58,740 bases of DNA from Gemella sp. (GTDB lineage Bacteria > Bacillota > Bacilli > Staphylococcales > Gemellaceae). This document shows, in pieces, positions 1 through 8,461 of the stretch. The translations under genes were made by a program, and so were the position numbers. The DNA is taken from assembly GCA_030529855.1 (NCBI GenBank), contig JAUMWC010000010.1, positions 1 to 58,740 on the forward strand. Reading direction: 5' to 3'. The first letter of the stretch is position 1. The number at the start of each line of letters is the position of its first letter. The notes beneath the pieces are model-generated. The model was not told the DNA's origin, did not search any database, and saw nothing but the letters and a program-made list of their open reading frames with translations.

Positions 1-44
1 CCATTAGGACATAGGTCTGCTATCATTTTTTCTATACGATTCAT
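1..44 (-). CDS. hsdS: Type I restriction specificity subunit HsdS, N-terminal start only
   Basis: Only the first 14 codons lie in the window, reading MNRIEKMIADLCPN. This opening is typical of type I specificity (S) subunits, whose first target-recognition domain follows. The ATG at 44 is preceded by GGAGAT, which overlaps the TAG stop of hsdM, so translation is probably coupled. The S subunit would guide the methylase and the HsdR nuclease to a bipartite DNA target. The rest, including the two recognition domains that define specificity, lies beyond position 1. The family call rests on the short N-terminus and on the hsdM neighbour. Confidence 0.8.
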   Translation of the reverse strand, partial: MNRIEKMIADLCPN

Positions 45-55
45 TCTTCTATCTC

Positions 56-1618
56 CTAACTTAAATCTTTAACTATCTGATTGATTTCTGCTCTTAATCT
101 ATCGATATTTTTTACTGTTTCTTCTATTTCTTTATTAAGTTGAACTATATCTATCTTTTCTCTAGTATCTTCTTTTTCTACATATGAAGATACAGAAAGA
201 TTATAATCTGCCTCTGCTACTTCTTCTATACTTGTATATTTTGATTTATATTCTACAGATTCAGGATTTTTAAATAAGTCTATAACATTCTGTATATTTT
301 CCTCTGTTAGAATGTTGTTACTAGCTTCTTTTTTAAATTCTTTACTAGCATCAATAAATAAAATTTTATTGTCTACCTTATTTTTTGCTAGTACAAAAAT
401 ATTAGTTGCGATCGATGTACCAAAGAATAAATTATCAGGTAATGAAATAACCGCTTCTACAAAGTTATTTTCTACTAGATATTTACGGATAGTTTTCTCT
501 GCACCACCTCTATAAAAAATACCAGGGAAACAAACGATAGCTGCTCTTCCTTTCGATGAAAGATGATTTAGGGAATGCATCACAAAGGCAAAGTCTGCTT
601 TAGTTTTAGGGGCCAGTTTACCTGCAGGTGCAAATCTTTCATCATTTATTAATGTAGGGTCATTATCCCCTACCCACTTAACAGAATATGGAGGGTTAGA
701 TACAATTGCATCAAATGGTTTTTCATCCATGTGCATGGGACTTAATAGAGTATCTCCTCTTTTAATATTGAAGTCACTATAATTGATATTATGAAGGAAC
801 ATATTCATACGAGCCAAGTTGTAGTTAGTCATGTTAATCTCTTGTCCGTAGAATCCTTCTTCTAACACATTATCATCATATAACTTTTTCATTTGTAACA
901 GTAAAGATCCTGAACCACATGTTGGGTCATATACCTTGTTGATTTTATCTTTACCTATCATTACTATTTTAGCTAATAATTTTGATACACTTTGCGGAGT
1001 GAAGAACTCTCCTCCTGACTTACCTGCATTTGATGCATAATTAGAAATAAGATATTCATATGCATCACCAAAGGCATCGATATCATTATCTTGGAATTTA
1101 CCAAAATCTATATCTGCTATACCCTCTAAGATGTCAGCAAGTCTCTTATTCTTTTCTTCTACTGTTCCACCTAATCTATTACTTGTAGTATCGACATCAT
1201 CGAATAAACCTTTAATATCATCTTCTGATCTAGAACCAATGGCTGAAGCTTCTATTTCTTTAAAGATATTTGCTAAATCTACATTTAGATTTTCATTGTT
1301 TCTAGCATTTTTTACTACATTCACAAATAAGTGACTTGGCTTAATAAAGAATCCTTTATCGTTTATTGTACCAGGTAAAAAATCCTCTAGTGCTTCTTCA
1401 TCACTTATGTTTGCATAATAAAATTCTGGATCTATTTCTTGCTCTACTTTATCAAAGTATTCACACATGTTTTCTGAGATAAATCTATAGAATAATATTC
1501 CTAAAATATATTGCTTAAAATCCCAACCATCAACTGCTCCCCTAACATCATCAGCAATAGCCCAAATTTTTCTATGCAACTCTGCTCTTTCTCTATATTC
1601 ATTATTTATCTTTTCCAT
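56..1618 (-). CDS. hsdM: Type I restriction-modification DNA methyltransferase subunit HsdM
   Basis: Adenine-N6 DNA methyltransferase of a type I restriction-modification complex, working with HsdS and HsdR on DNA. Counting from a possible upstream ATG at 1657, the N-terminal HsdM helical domain spans about residues 20-170, the SAM-binding motif DPTCGSGS sits at 244-251 and the catalytic NPPY at 321-324. I prefer the ATG at 1618 (520 residues) because AGGGG lies just upstream of it and the likely promoter (1666-1695) would start RNA almost on top of the earlier ATG. Length is normal for the family. HsdR is not in the window; it may lie beyond hsdS or elsewhere. Confidence 0.93.
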   Translation of the reverse strand: MEKINNEYRERAELHRKIWAIADDVRGAVDGWDFKQYILGILFYRFISENMCEYFDKVEQEIDPEFYYANISDEEALEDFLPGTINDKGFFIKPSHLFVNVVKNARNNENLNVDLANIFKEIEASAIGSRSEDDIKGLFDDVDTTSNRLGGTVEEKNKRLADILEGIADIDFGKFQDNDIDAFGDAYEYLISNYASNAGKSGGEFFTPQSVSKLLAKIVMIGKDKINKVYDPTCGSGSLLLQMKKLYDDNVLEEGFYGQEINMTNYNLARMNMFLHNINYSDFNIKRGDTLLSPMHMDEKPFDAIVSNPPYSVKWVGDNDPTLINDERFAPAGKLAPKTKADFAFVMHSLNHLSSKGRAAIVCFPGIFYRGGAEKTIRKYLVENNFVEAVISLPDNLFFGTSIATNIFVLAKNKVDNKILFIDASKEFKKEASNNILTEENIQNVIDLFKNPESVEYKSKYTSIEEVAEADYNLSVSSYVEKEDTREKIDIVQLNKEIEETVKNIDRLRAEINQIVKDLS

Positions 1619-1665
1619 GTGTAGTCCCCTAATACTATAAATTTCTATTTTTTTCAACCTATATT

Positions 1666-1695
1666 ATTATAGTAAATCTAGACTTTAAATACCAA
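1666..1695 (-). promoter_or_regulatory. Promoter of hsdM-hsdS
   Basis: TTGGTA (1690-1695), an 18-nt spacer and TATAAT (1666-1671) on the minus strand. RNA would start near 1659, leaving about 40 nt of leader before the ATG at 1618. Confidence 0.55.
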
Positions 1696-1711
1696 TAATA
1701 TACCATTCAAA

Positions 1712-1740
1712 TAAAAAAAAGAACAAGCCTATACTTGTTC
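1712..1740 (-). terminator. Intrinsic terminator after the folate cyclo-ligase gene
   Basis: Stem GAACAAG/CTTGTTC (1721-1727 with 1734-1740), six-base loop, followed on the minus strand by eight T. It lies directly after the stop codon at 1741 and separates this transcript from hsdM. Confidence 0.85.
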
Positions 1741-2286
1741 TTAATCCTTTTCTATTATCACCCTATTAACTGCCACATCGTGATCTTCTCTATAAACATT
1801 TTCTACTATCTGTTCTTTAGATGCTAGGGCTATAGTTTTTCCTTGGTAGTCTGCTAGATATCTATCATAATATCCACCACCAAAACCTATACGATAGCCT
1901 TCCTTATCGAAAACCACACCTGGTACTATAATTAGGTCTATCTCTTCTTTTGTTACTAACTTGCTATCCTTTGGTTCATCTATCCCAAAAGCTGATTTTT
2001 CTAATTTTGTTTCTTTATCATAAATATAAAAATCCATTTTTCCTTGTGGATATGTTTTAGGAATGCATACTTGCTTTCCTTGTTTCCAAACTTCTTCTAT
2101 TATTAAACTCGTATCCCATTCTAGTTTGTGAGCTAGTGTTATGGCAATAGTCTTAGCTTGGATAAATTCTAAACTTGCTATGACCTTTTGACATAAGGTA
2201 TTGGAGATTTCTTCTCTTTCTTCCTTTCTATATCTTGCTAATTTTTCTAGCACTTCTTTTCTTATTTTACTTTTAGTTTCTTTCAT
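1741..2286 (-). CDS. 5-formyltetrahydrofolate cyclo-ligase
   Basis: ATP-dependent conversion of 5-formyl-THF to 5,10-methenyl-THF, a cytoplasmic one-carbon salvage step. The 181-residue protein carries the family signature GFGGGYYDRYL near residues 134-144, the conserved VPGVVFD just before it and a basic N-terminal helix. A TTG 21 nt upstream is possible, but the ATG at 2286 has AGGT at good spacing and lies four bases after the stop of the acetyltransferase gene, so translation is likely coupled. It ends in a strong terminator. The B. subtilis relative is YqgN; assignment is confident. Confidence 0.92.
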   Translation of the reverse strand: MKETKSKIRKEVLEKLARYRKEEREEISNTLCQKVIASLEFIQAKTIAITLAHKLEWDTSLIIEEVWKQGKQVCIPKTYPQGKMDFYIYDKETKLEKSAFGIDEPKDSKLVTKEEIDLIIVPGVVFDKEGYRIGFGGGYYDRYLADYQGKTIALASKEQIVENVYREDHDVAVNRVIIEKD

Positions 2287-2290
2287 ATTA

Positions 2291-2704
2291 TTACCTATAT
2301 ATTCCAAAAGCTACTCCATCGTACAGTACTTTTATATCTGTAAATCCTAGCGAATTATAGAATGCAACTGTCTTTTCTTCATTTTCTGTGATAAGCATTG
2401 TTTGTCTTACATTTTTATATTTGTCTAAAACATATTTTAGTAGTTTACTTCCTATACCTTGTCTTTGATATTTTTCTTTTACCAAAATATCTTGAACATA
2501 AATCATATAGTGACCATCTCCCACTACTCTTATTAGGGCTACTAGTTCATCTTCTAGATAAACTCCTCTTACATATAGAGAATTCTTAACAGCATTTTCT
2601 AATACACTAGGATCCTCATAATAGGCTGACCACTGAACATCCTTATATAATTCTACTAACTCATCAATTTTTACTTCTGTGTAATCTTTATATACAAATT
2701 CCAT
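2291..2704 (-). CDS. GNAT family N-acetyltransferase
   Basis: A 137-residue single-domain GNAT acetyltransferase. The acetyl-CoA pyrophosphate-binding loop is QRQGIG at residues 80-85, followed by the usual helix, and the C-terminal NEEKTVAFYNSLGF segment is typical. The acceptor substrate cannot be read from the sequence. AAGGAGG precedes the ATG. First gene of a two-gene unit with the folate cyclo-ligase; no functional link between the two is evident. Confidence 0.88.
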   Translation of the reverse strand: MEFVYKDYTEVKIDELVELYKDVQWSAYYEDPSVLENAVKNSLYVRGVYLEDELVALIRVVGDGHYMIYVQDILVKEKYQRQGIGSKLLKYVLDKYKNVRQTMLITENEEKTVAFYNSLGFTDIKVLYDGVAFGIYR

Positions 2705-2732
2705 TACTTCTTTCCTCCTTAATCTTTTCTCA

Positions 2733-2738
2733 ATTATA
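2733..2738 (-). promoter_or_regulatory. Extended -10 promoter for the acetyltransferase pair
   Basis: TGTTATAAT on the minus strand is an extended -10 (TG-N-TATAAT) about 30 nt before the start at 2704. The -35 is poor and would lie inside the gatD terminator. Confidence 0.45.
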
Positions 2739-2742
2739 ACAT

Positions 2743-2768
2743 AAAAAAGAAGCCATTACAGGCTCCTT
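2743..2768 (-). terminator. Terminator after gatD
   Basis: Short stem (GAGCC pairing with GGCTT, one G-U pair) around loop TGTAAT, followed on the minus strand by a T run. It sits immediately after the gatD stop at 2770. Confidence 0.7.
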
Positions 2769-2769
2769 T

Positions 2770-3507
2770 TTATTTCTTAACCGAATTTCTCAATTGCTGT
2801 GCCATAAATTTGTTGGCATCTAATTCGATATCGTTATTTAATTCTGGGAAATCATAGTTTCCTTTACCATATTTGTTATCAAGAGCTCCTTGGATTAAGA
2901 AGTCTGATACTTTAGGGTTCTTAGGTAAGATTGGACCGTGTAAGTATGTTCCAATAAGATTGTTGTAAAGAATACCTTCTTTTTTATCGTCATCGTTGTT
3001 TCCATATCCTACTGCTACATGTCCTAATGTTCCATAGTTGTGGTATGTTCTACCACCATGGTTTTCAAATCCTACGATGTCTCCAAATTGTTCAGACTCT
3101 ACTAAGATATTACCAATTAATCTTGGTCTATCAGCTAAAGATTCTGTATAGAAGTCTAAGATGTTTAGACCTGCTAATTTTGTACCATCTGCTGCCTTGT
3201 AGTATTCCCCTAAGAATTGGTAACCACCACAAATAGTAAGTGCTGGAACCCCACCTTCTATAGCTGACTTGAATTCATCCTTGATTTTAGCAAATTGTTC
3301 AGTAGCTATACATTGCTCTCTATCAGAACCACCACCGATAAAGAACATATCACAGTCAGTTAATTTAATTCCTGTTGTATCAGTAATATTTTCAATCTCT
3401 AAGTCAATCCCACGCCATTCGCAACGTTTCTTTAGAGAAATAACATTTCCTATGTCTCCATATAAGTTAAGTTTATCTGGCATAAAGTGATATAATTTTA
3501 ACTTCAT
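2770..3507 (-). CDS. gatD: Lipid II isoglutaminyl synthase, glutamine amidotransferase subunit GatD
   Basis: Class I glutamine amidotransferase of the CobB/CobQ type. It supplies ammonia to MurT, which amidates the alpha-carboxyl of D-Glu in the peptidoglycan stem peptide of lipid II. Nucleophile C93 lies in TICGGYQFLG and the catalytic H190 in GTYLHG, matching the Cys-His arrangement known for the family; 245 residues is the usual length. The gene follows murT after only two bases, so the GatD/MurT complex would be made from one message. In staphylococci this amidation affects growth, beta-lactam resistance and lysozyme resistance. It closes the long operon that begins at the yoaK-like gene. 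Confidence 0.95.
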   Translation of the reverse strand: MKLKLYHFMPDKLNLYGDIGNVISLKKRCEWRGIDLEIENITDTTGIKLTDCDMFFIGGGSDREQCIATEQFAKIKDEFKSAIEGGVPALTICGGYQFLGEYYKAADGTKLAGLNILDFYTESLADRPRLIGNILVESEQFGDIVGFENHGGRTYHNYGTLGHVAVGYGNNDDDKKEGILYNNLIGTYLHGPILPKNPKVSDFLIQGALDNKYGKGNYDFPELNNDIELDANKFMAQQLRNSVKK

Positions 3508-3509
3508 AT

Positions 3510-4820
3510 TTACCTACTTTCTAACTCTTTTTGAGTTTCTACCAAGGCTGTATAGTTTGGTATTACTATATTGTATTCTTGATCAAAAGTCTTAAGTTTA
3601 GCTACTGCTTCTTTAATATTTTCATTTACAAAAACTTCAGCCTTAATATCAGCATACTTAAGTCTTAGGGCTAATTCTTTAGCACGTTTACCAGAACATA
3701 CTATATTCTTGATATTTTGTCCTTGTAGAATATCAAAGTCTGTATCCCAAATCCAAGAAATATCGAATCCATCAGCACCGTTATCGTTTAATACTAATAG
3801 GTAATTTATTTCTGTAGACTTATCCATAGAATTAGCTATTGCTAATGATGCATTCATACCTGCTGGGTTCTTAGCTAAGTTTAATAATGATGTTGTTTTT
3901 CCTGATGTTTTAATAGTCTGCATTCTTCCGTTGTTAGAAGTGTATGTAGATAGTCCATCAATAATTTTTTCTTTATCTAATCCTATTGTATCCAGTGTTG
4001 CATAGGCTGATAATAAGTTATAGATATTGAAATCACCTAATTGAGAAGTAGTAAATTCTTTTTCTCCATTTATTGATAGAGTGATTAGTGGATCTACCTT
4101 AGCAGATGTTACATTATAGTTAGGTTCAATTCTCCTGAAATCACAGTTATCACAAGAGTAGATCCCCATTTGGCTATAGTGTACATGTGAATAATTTAAT
4201 TCTTTAGAACATGCTGGACAGAACTTAGATTCTGTAATACCGATATCTTCGAATTGGTAAGCATCAGCATTAACACCAAAGTATCTGTTATTTACTCCAT
4301 ACTTGTCTAATCGTGTTACAAATGGGTCATCCGAGTTAAGGATTAACTGGATATTTTTCCCCTTAATTTGATTAGCTATCGTTTCGATAAGAGTATCAAT
4401 CTCTCCAAATCTATCAATTTGATCCCTAAAGAAGTTGTTAAAAACAAATTTAGTAGGTGTAATGTACTGCATTACTCTCTTAATAGATCCTTCATCAATT
4501 TCAATAATTGCTAATTTTGTATCTTTGTTAGTCTGAACGGCAAATGTAGAAATAATTCCGTCTAGCATATTAGCCCCTTCGAAATTATTTACTATCTTTA
4601 CGTTTGCTTTTCTTAATGTGTAACCAATTAGGTTTGATGTTGTTGTTTTTCCGTTAGTTCCTGTTACAAAAACTATATCGTCAAAATCTTTTGTAATTTT
4701 TTTCAGTACATTGGCATCAACCCTTCTTAATACTTTTCCAGGAAGGTCTGTACCTTTTTTACCAGCTAATCTACTAGCAAATCTAACAGATTTAGCTATT
4801 GCTTTGTATACAATAGTCAT
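3510..4820 (-). CDS. murT: Lipid II isoglutaminyl synthase, Mur ligase-like subunit MurT
   Basis: ATP-dependent Mur-ligase-like partner of GatD acting on lipid II at the inner face of the membrane. The P-loop GTNGKTTTSN begins at residue 54. A zinc-ribbon-like insertion has four cysteines (CPAC at 201-204, CDNC at 223-226), as described for the MurT family. The C-terminal third matches the MurT-specific domain that contacts GatD. Length of 436 residues is typical. It starts a few bases after the response-regulator gene and ends two bases before gatD. Confidence 0.95.
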   Translation of the reverse strand: MTIVYKAIAKSVRFASRLAGKKGTDLPGKVLRRVDANVLKKITKDFDDIVFVTGTNGKTTTSNLIGYTLRKANVKIVNNFEGANMLDGIISTFAVQTNKDTKLAIIEIDEGSIKRVMQYITPTKFVFNNFFRDQIDRFGEIDTLIETIANQIKGKNIQLILNSDDPFVTRLDKYGVNNRYFGVNADAYQFEDIGITESKFCPACSKELNYSHVHYSQMGIYSCDNCDFRRIEPNYNVTSAKVDPLITLSINGEKEFTTSQLGDFNIYNLLSAYATLDTIGLDKEKIIDGLSTYTSNNGRMQTIKTSGKTTSLLNLAKNPAGMNASLAIANSMDKSTEINYLLVLNDNGADGFDISWIWDTDFDILQGQNIKNIVCSGKRAKELALRLKYADIKAEVFVNENIKEAVAKLKTFDQEYNIVIPNYTALVETQKELESR

Positions 4821-4829
4821 ACTAACTCC

Positions 4830-5531
4830 TTAAATTTTACTAGAATCAAACATATAACCAGCTCCCCATACAGTTACTATAGATTTAGCTGCTTTTTCTG
4901 ATTCTACTTCTAATTTTTTTCTAACCTTTTTAATATGAGTATCCACTGTTCTTGGATCTCCATATATTTCATAATGCCAAACTTCTTCTAGCAATGCATC
5001 TCTTGAAAAAACCTTATCTTTATTTTCTATTAAGAATAGTAATAACTCGTATTCCTTAGGTGCAAAATTTACTGATTTACTATCTACTAGTACTTTTCTA
5101 GAATCTAGTAATATTGATAAATCTCCAATTGAAATTACATTATCTAATTTTTTTTCTTGCTCAAGTGGTTGAACTCTACTCAGCAAGGCATTAACTCTTA
5201 GGACAAGTTCTCTAGGAGAAAATGGCTTGATTACATAGTCATCTGCACCTATTTCAAAAGCCTTTATTCTTATTTCTTCTTCAGAATTAGCTGAGACCAT
5301 AATTATAGGTGTTCTCTTACATTTTCTTAATTCTTCTAGAACGTTGGTTCCTTTTATTCCTGGTAAATCAATGTCTAGCAAGACACAAGCATAATCTTCT
5401 GCAAGTAATTTTTCTAATGCAGCCTTTCCATTATCTACTTCTGTAATTTCGTAATTTTCTTTTTCAAGATATAATGTTACTAATTTTCTTATTTGGGCAT
5501 CATCATCTACCACAAGTATTCTTTTAGACAT
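4830..5531 (-). CDS. OmpR-family response regulator, SrrA/ResD-like position, no kinase beside it
   Basis: Two-domain DNA-binding response regulator of 233 residues. The receiver domain (1-120) keeps the acidic pair D10/D11, phospho-acceptor D53 (LLDIDLPG), S80 and K102. A winged-helix Trans_reg_C domain follows (about 130-230). It lies directly after rluB, the place of srrA in staphylococci and of the res genes in B. subtilis, which suggests a ResD/SrrA-type regulator. A histidine kinase gene would normally follow, but the next gene is murT 10 bases on. Its kinase is therefore elsewhere or it works differently. The position-based name is inference; the family assignment is certain. Confidence 0.88.
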   Translation of the reverse strand: MSKRILVVDDDAQIRKLVTLYLEKENYEITEVDNGKAALEKLLAEDYACVLLDIDLPGIKGTNVLEELRKCKRTPIIMVSANSEEEIRIKAFEIGADDYVIKPFSPRELVLRVNALLSRVQPLEQEKKLDNVISIGDLSILLDSRKVLVDSKSVNFAPKEYELLLFLIENKDKVFSRDALLEEVWHYEIYGDPRTVDTHIKKVRKKLEVESEKAAKSIVTVWGAGYMFDSSKI

Positions 5532-5551
5532 ATAACTCTCCTAATGACCGA

Positions 5552-6280
5552 TTATTTTCCGTTTTTTGCTTTATTAACTAAAACTCTAACTTCGTGAATA
5601 GTTAACGGTCTGTATTCTCCAATTTTTAATCCTTCTAATGTTAAGTCATCAATAGCTGTTCTCTTAAGTTTAACTACTTCATAACCTAGGGCTTCAAACA
5701 TTTTTCTTACCTGTCTGTTTTTCCCTTCGTGAATAGTTATTTGAACTAAAGTATTAGATGATTTGTTTTTGTTTTTTAATACTTCTACTCTTGCTGGAGC
5801 TGTCTTGTAGTTTTCTATTCTTACCCCAGTTTTAAGAATCTTAATGTGTCTTTCTTCTACTTTACCTTTTACTTTTGCGATATAAGTTTTCTTAATCTTG
5901 TGACTTGGGTGAGTAATTAAGTTAGTGAACTCCCCATCATTAGTCATAATTAAAGCACCAGATGTATCATAGTCAAGTCGCCCTACTGGGAAAACTCTCT
6001 CAGGCACACCAGCAAAGAAGTCTTTAACACATTGTCTATCTTTTTCATCAGACATTGAAGTAATAACTTTTTCTGGTTTATAGAATAAGTAATATCTCTT
6101 ATTTTCTTTTAATAATCTAGTTCCTTCTACTATGATTATATCACTAGGTCCTGCTTTTACTCCTAGCTCTTTTACTATTTCACCATTAACCGTTACTTTT
6201 CCTTCTAATATAAGTTGCTCTGCTTTTCTTCTTGATGTGTATCCTGAGGCCGCTATTAGCTTTTGTAATCTTTCTTGCAT
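5552..6280 (-). CDS. rluB: 23S rRNA pseudouridine synthase RluB
   Basis: Converts a uridine in 23S rRNA domain V (2605 in E. coli numbering) to pseudouridine. An S4 RNA-binding domain occupies residues 1-60 (SGYTSRRKAEQLI), followed by the RsuA-type catalytic domain. The catalytic Asp is D103 in GRLDYDTSGAL. Length of 242 residues is standard. It follows scpB closely, an arrangement shared by many Bacilli. Confidence 0.94.
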   Translation of the reverse strand: MQERLQKLIAASGYTSRRKAEQLILEGKVTVNGEIVKELGVKAGPSDIIIVEGTRLLKENKRYYLFYKPEKVITSMSDEKDRQCVKDFFAGVPERVFPVGRLDYDTSGALIMTNDGEFTNLITHPSHKIKKTYIAKVKGKVEERHIKILKTGVRIENYKTAPARVEVLKNKNKSSNTLVQITIHEGKNRQVRKMFEALGYEVVKLKRTAIDDLTLEGLKIGEYRPLTIHEVRVLVNKAKNGK

Positions 6281-6295
6281 TATTATTTTCTCCTA

Positions 6296-6850
6296 TTATT
6301 TTAAAAACTCGTCGATTTCTTCATCACGACTAGCATCATCTTTAACTTCCGGTAAATCTTCTAGGCTTTCTAATCCAAAAATATCTAAAAAATATTCCGT
6401 TGTTTCATATAACTTTGGTCTACCAATTTTATCCATTACCTTATCAGAGTAAATTAATTCTTTCTCTAATAAACCAGATATAATATTATCACTAGCTACT
6501 CCCCTAATACTTTCAATTTCCACTTTTGAAATTGGTTGATTATAAGCGATAATTGCCAATGTCTCCATGGCTGCTTTTGATAATTTTGTTAATTTTTTTG
6601 TAGATAATTTTTCTTTTATTTCTTTAAATATTGTATCTACAACCAACATTTTATAGGTATTACCAAATTTTTTTATCATCAGAGCTGAATTATTTTTATT
6701 ATATTCTTCTCTAAAATTCTCTAATTGTTCAGCAGCCTCTTCCTTAGATAGATCTTTGAAGCTAGAATAATACTCGACGCTTACTCCATCTTCTCCTTTT
6801 ATAAAAAGCAAGGCTTCTAATACATTGTAGTTTGATTCCAATGTTTCCAT
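6296..6850 (-). CDS. scpB: Segregation and condensation protein ScpB
   Basis: Winged-helix subunit of the SMC-ScpA-ScpB condensin complex that compacts and separates sister chromosomes. The 184-residue sequence contains the conserved central segment ETLAIIAYNQPISKVEIE and RGVASDNII. The acidic C-terminal tail is usual. It lies 15 bases downstream of scpA; dimeric ScpB binds the ScpA linker. Confidence 0.95.
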   Translation of the reverse strand: METLESNYNVLEALLFIKGEDGVSVEYYSSFKDLSKEEAAEQLENFREEYNKNNSALMIKKFGNTYKMLVVDTIFKEIKEKLSTKKLTKLSKAAMETLAIIAYNQPISKVEIESIRGVASDNIISGLLEKELIYSDKVMDKIGRPKLYETTEYFLDIFGLESLEDLPEVKDDASRDEEIDEFLK

Positions 6851-6865
6851 ATATTACCTACTCTA

Positions 6866-7561
6866 CTATAATAATATAATTTTTAATTTTTCGCCATTTT
6901 CTTGCGTGTCAATAAGCCCATCTCTTAACATATCTAATGTGCAGATAAAACACGCAACTATTTCTTCTCTTGTTTCATAAGCAGAGATTATATCTTCTAG
7001 ATATTCTTTTCCTTCTATATTAATTTGATACAAAATATCATCTTTTATTTTAGGAAGGGAAATTTCTTTTCTATATCTAATAGATTCTTCTGCTTGTTTT
7101 TCTAATTTTTTATTAGATATTATTCTTTTGAAGGCTAATTGCAATTTCTGAGCTGACATCTCCATCAATCTCGATTCTATTATCAAGTCTTGATTTTCTT
7201 TATCTCCAAAATCTTGTCTTTCTTCTTGCATAGAATAAAAAACATCTTGCATTTCTTTATAATTTTTATATTCTATAAGCCTTTGAAGTAAATCTTCTTC
7301 ACTTTCTACGTCTTCCGCAGCTACTTCTGTTTCTTGTTGCGGTAATAATCTTTTACTTTTTATATGAATCAAAGTAGCCGCCATTACTATATATTCTTCT
7401 GCATTCTCTATAGAAATTTCATCTAAAGATTTAATATATTCCAGATATTCTTCAGTTAGCTGTGAAATTTTTACATTATGTATGTCTATCTCCATTTTTT
7501 CAATTAAATGAAGAAGTACATCTAATGGTCCTTGAAATACTTCTAAATTAACTTTATACAT
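6866..7561 (-). CDS. scpA: Segregation and condensation protein ScpA
   Basis: Kleisin subunit of the bacterial condensin, bridging the SMC heads. The N-terminus (FQGPLDVLLHLIEKMEIDI) is the classic ScpA signature; TLIHIKSKRLLP follows near residue 70, then a charged linker and a C-terminal winged-helix region. 231 residues is slightly short of the usual 240-260, with no sign of truncation. The upstream XerD-like gene ends eight bases before it. Confidence 0.95.
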   Translation of the reverse strand: MYKVNLEVFQGPLDVLLHLIEKMEIDIHNVKISQLTEEYLEYIKSLDEISIENAEEYIVMAATLIHIKSKRLLPQQETEVAAEDVESEEDLLQRLIEYKNYKEMQDVFYSMQEERQDFGDKENQDLIIESRLMEMSAQKLQLAFKRIISNKKLEKQAEESIRYRKEISLPKIKDDILYQINIEGKEYLEDIISAYETREEIVACFICTLDMLRDGLIDTQENGEKLKIILL

Positions 7562-7568
7562 ATTCTTC

Positions 7569-8453
7569 TTACCTTATTTTATTTCTAGGATGATTTTGTA
7601 AGATTCTACTAATATTTTTTGATTCCAATCTTTCCAAATATGGTTTCAAAGCATTAATACTCTTTAATCCTAGAAGTTCCTTAACATCTTCAACCGCAAT
7701 ACCATCTTCTAAAAGATGGATAGCTAGAGAGTTTCTAAATGTTGTTGGAGATAAATCTTTTTTATATCCAAGATCTGCTTGTCTCTTCTTAAATATCTTC
7801 CAAAAACCTTGTCTACTCAATGCTTCTTTTTTACTAGATAAGAATAATTTTTCATGTTTTATACCTTGTTTTTCTAGAGCCTCTAGATATTTAGAAATTG
7901 CATCTAGAGTTTCTCTGTTTAACGGTATTGTATGAAAAATATTATCCTTTTTATATTTTAAATAACCTATATTAAAATTACAATTTTCACGATTTAAAGC
8001 TATACAATCCGTAGGTTTTATACCTATTGCATAAACTAATTCAAAGATTGCTCTATCTCTTAATGATAAAATGTCTTCTGATTCAAAATTTAAAATTTCA
8101 GCTACTTCTTTCCTAGTAAAAATAACAAATTCTTCATTTGCTTCTGACTTTTTATCAAAAGGTAGTTCCATTTTGATTGTATGTCCTATCATTTTTTCAT
8201 CAAATAAAAACTTATTAAAAACATTTATTGTAGATAAACTTCTTAGAATCGTTGTAATACTGTATCCTTTTTGTTTCAGCATAAATAAATAAGAATTGAC
8301 ATCATCTGTATTTGTTGTGAAATTTTCCAATATTTTCTTTACTGAGTATTTATTAATCTTATTTATATCTAGCATGTATGAATCTATAGTATTTTTAGAT
8401 AAATTTTTATTTTCTAAATAACTATGAAATTTTTCTATTACTCTTGTCGACAT
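7569..8453 (-). CDS. XerD-like tyrosine recombinase with degenerate catalytic site
   Basis: A 294-residue protein with the two-domain phage-integrase fold: SAM-like DNA-binding domain (1-100) and catalytic-type domain (110-290). The active site is incomplete. The first catalytic Arg is K146 (GIKPTD), the His of HxxR is T237 while R240 remains, and the LLGH histidine is L263. A tyrosine remains at Y272 in the expected place. Streptococci carry a comparable XerD-like protein beside scpA that is regarded as not performing dif recombination. This protein is therefore probably a DNA-binding or structural factor linked to chromosome segregation rather than a working recombinase; the true Xer enzyme should be elsewhere. 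Confidence 0.85.
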   Translation of the reverse strand: MSTRVIEKFHSYLENKNLSKNTIDSYMLDINKINKYSVKKILENFTTNTDDVNSYLFMLKQKGYSITTILRSLSTINVFNKFLFDEKMIGHTIKMELPFDKKSEANEEFVIFTRKEVAEILNFESEDILSLRDRAIFELVYAIGIKPTDCIALNRENCNFNIGYLKYKKDNIFHTIPLNRETLDAISKYLEALEKQGIKHEKLFLSSKKEALSRQGFWKIFKKRQADLGYKKDLSPTTFRNSLAIHLLEDGIAVEDVKELLGLKSINALKPYLERLESKNISRILQNHPRNKIR

Positions 8454-8461
8454 AATTTCAC

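Noticed and set aside
1619..1657. Upstream ATG for hsdM at 1657
   Set aside because: It lies at the predicted RNA start and has no ribosome binding site; the ATG at 1618 has AGGGG.
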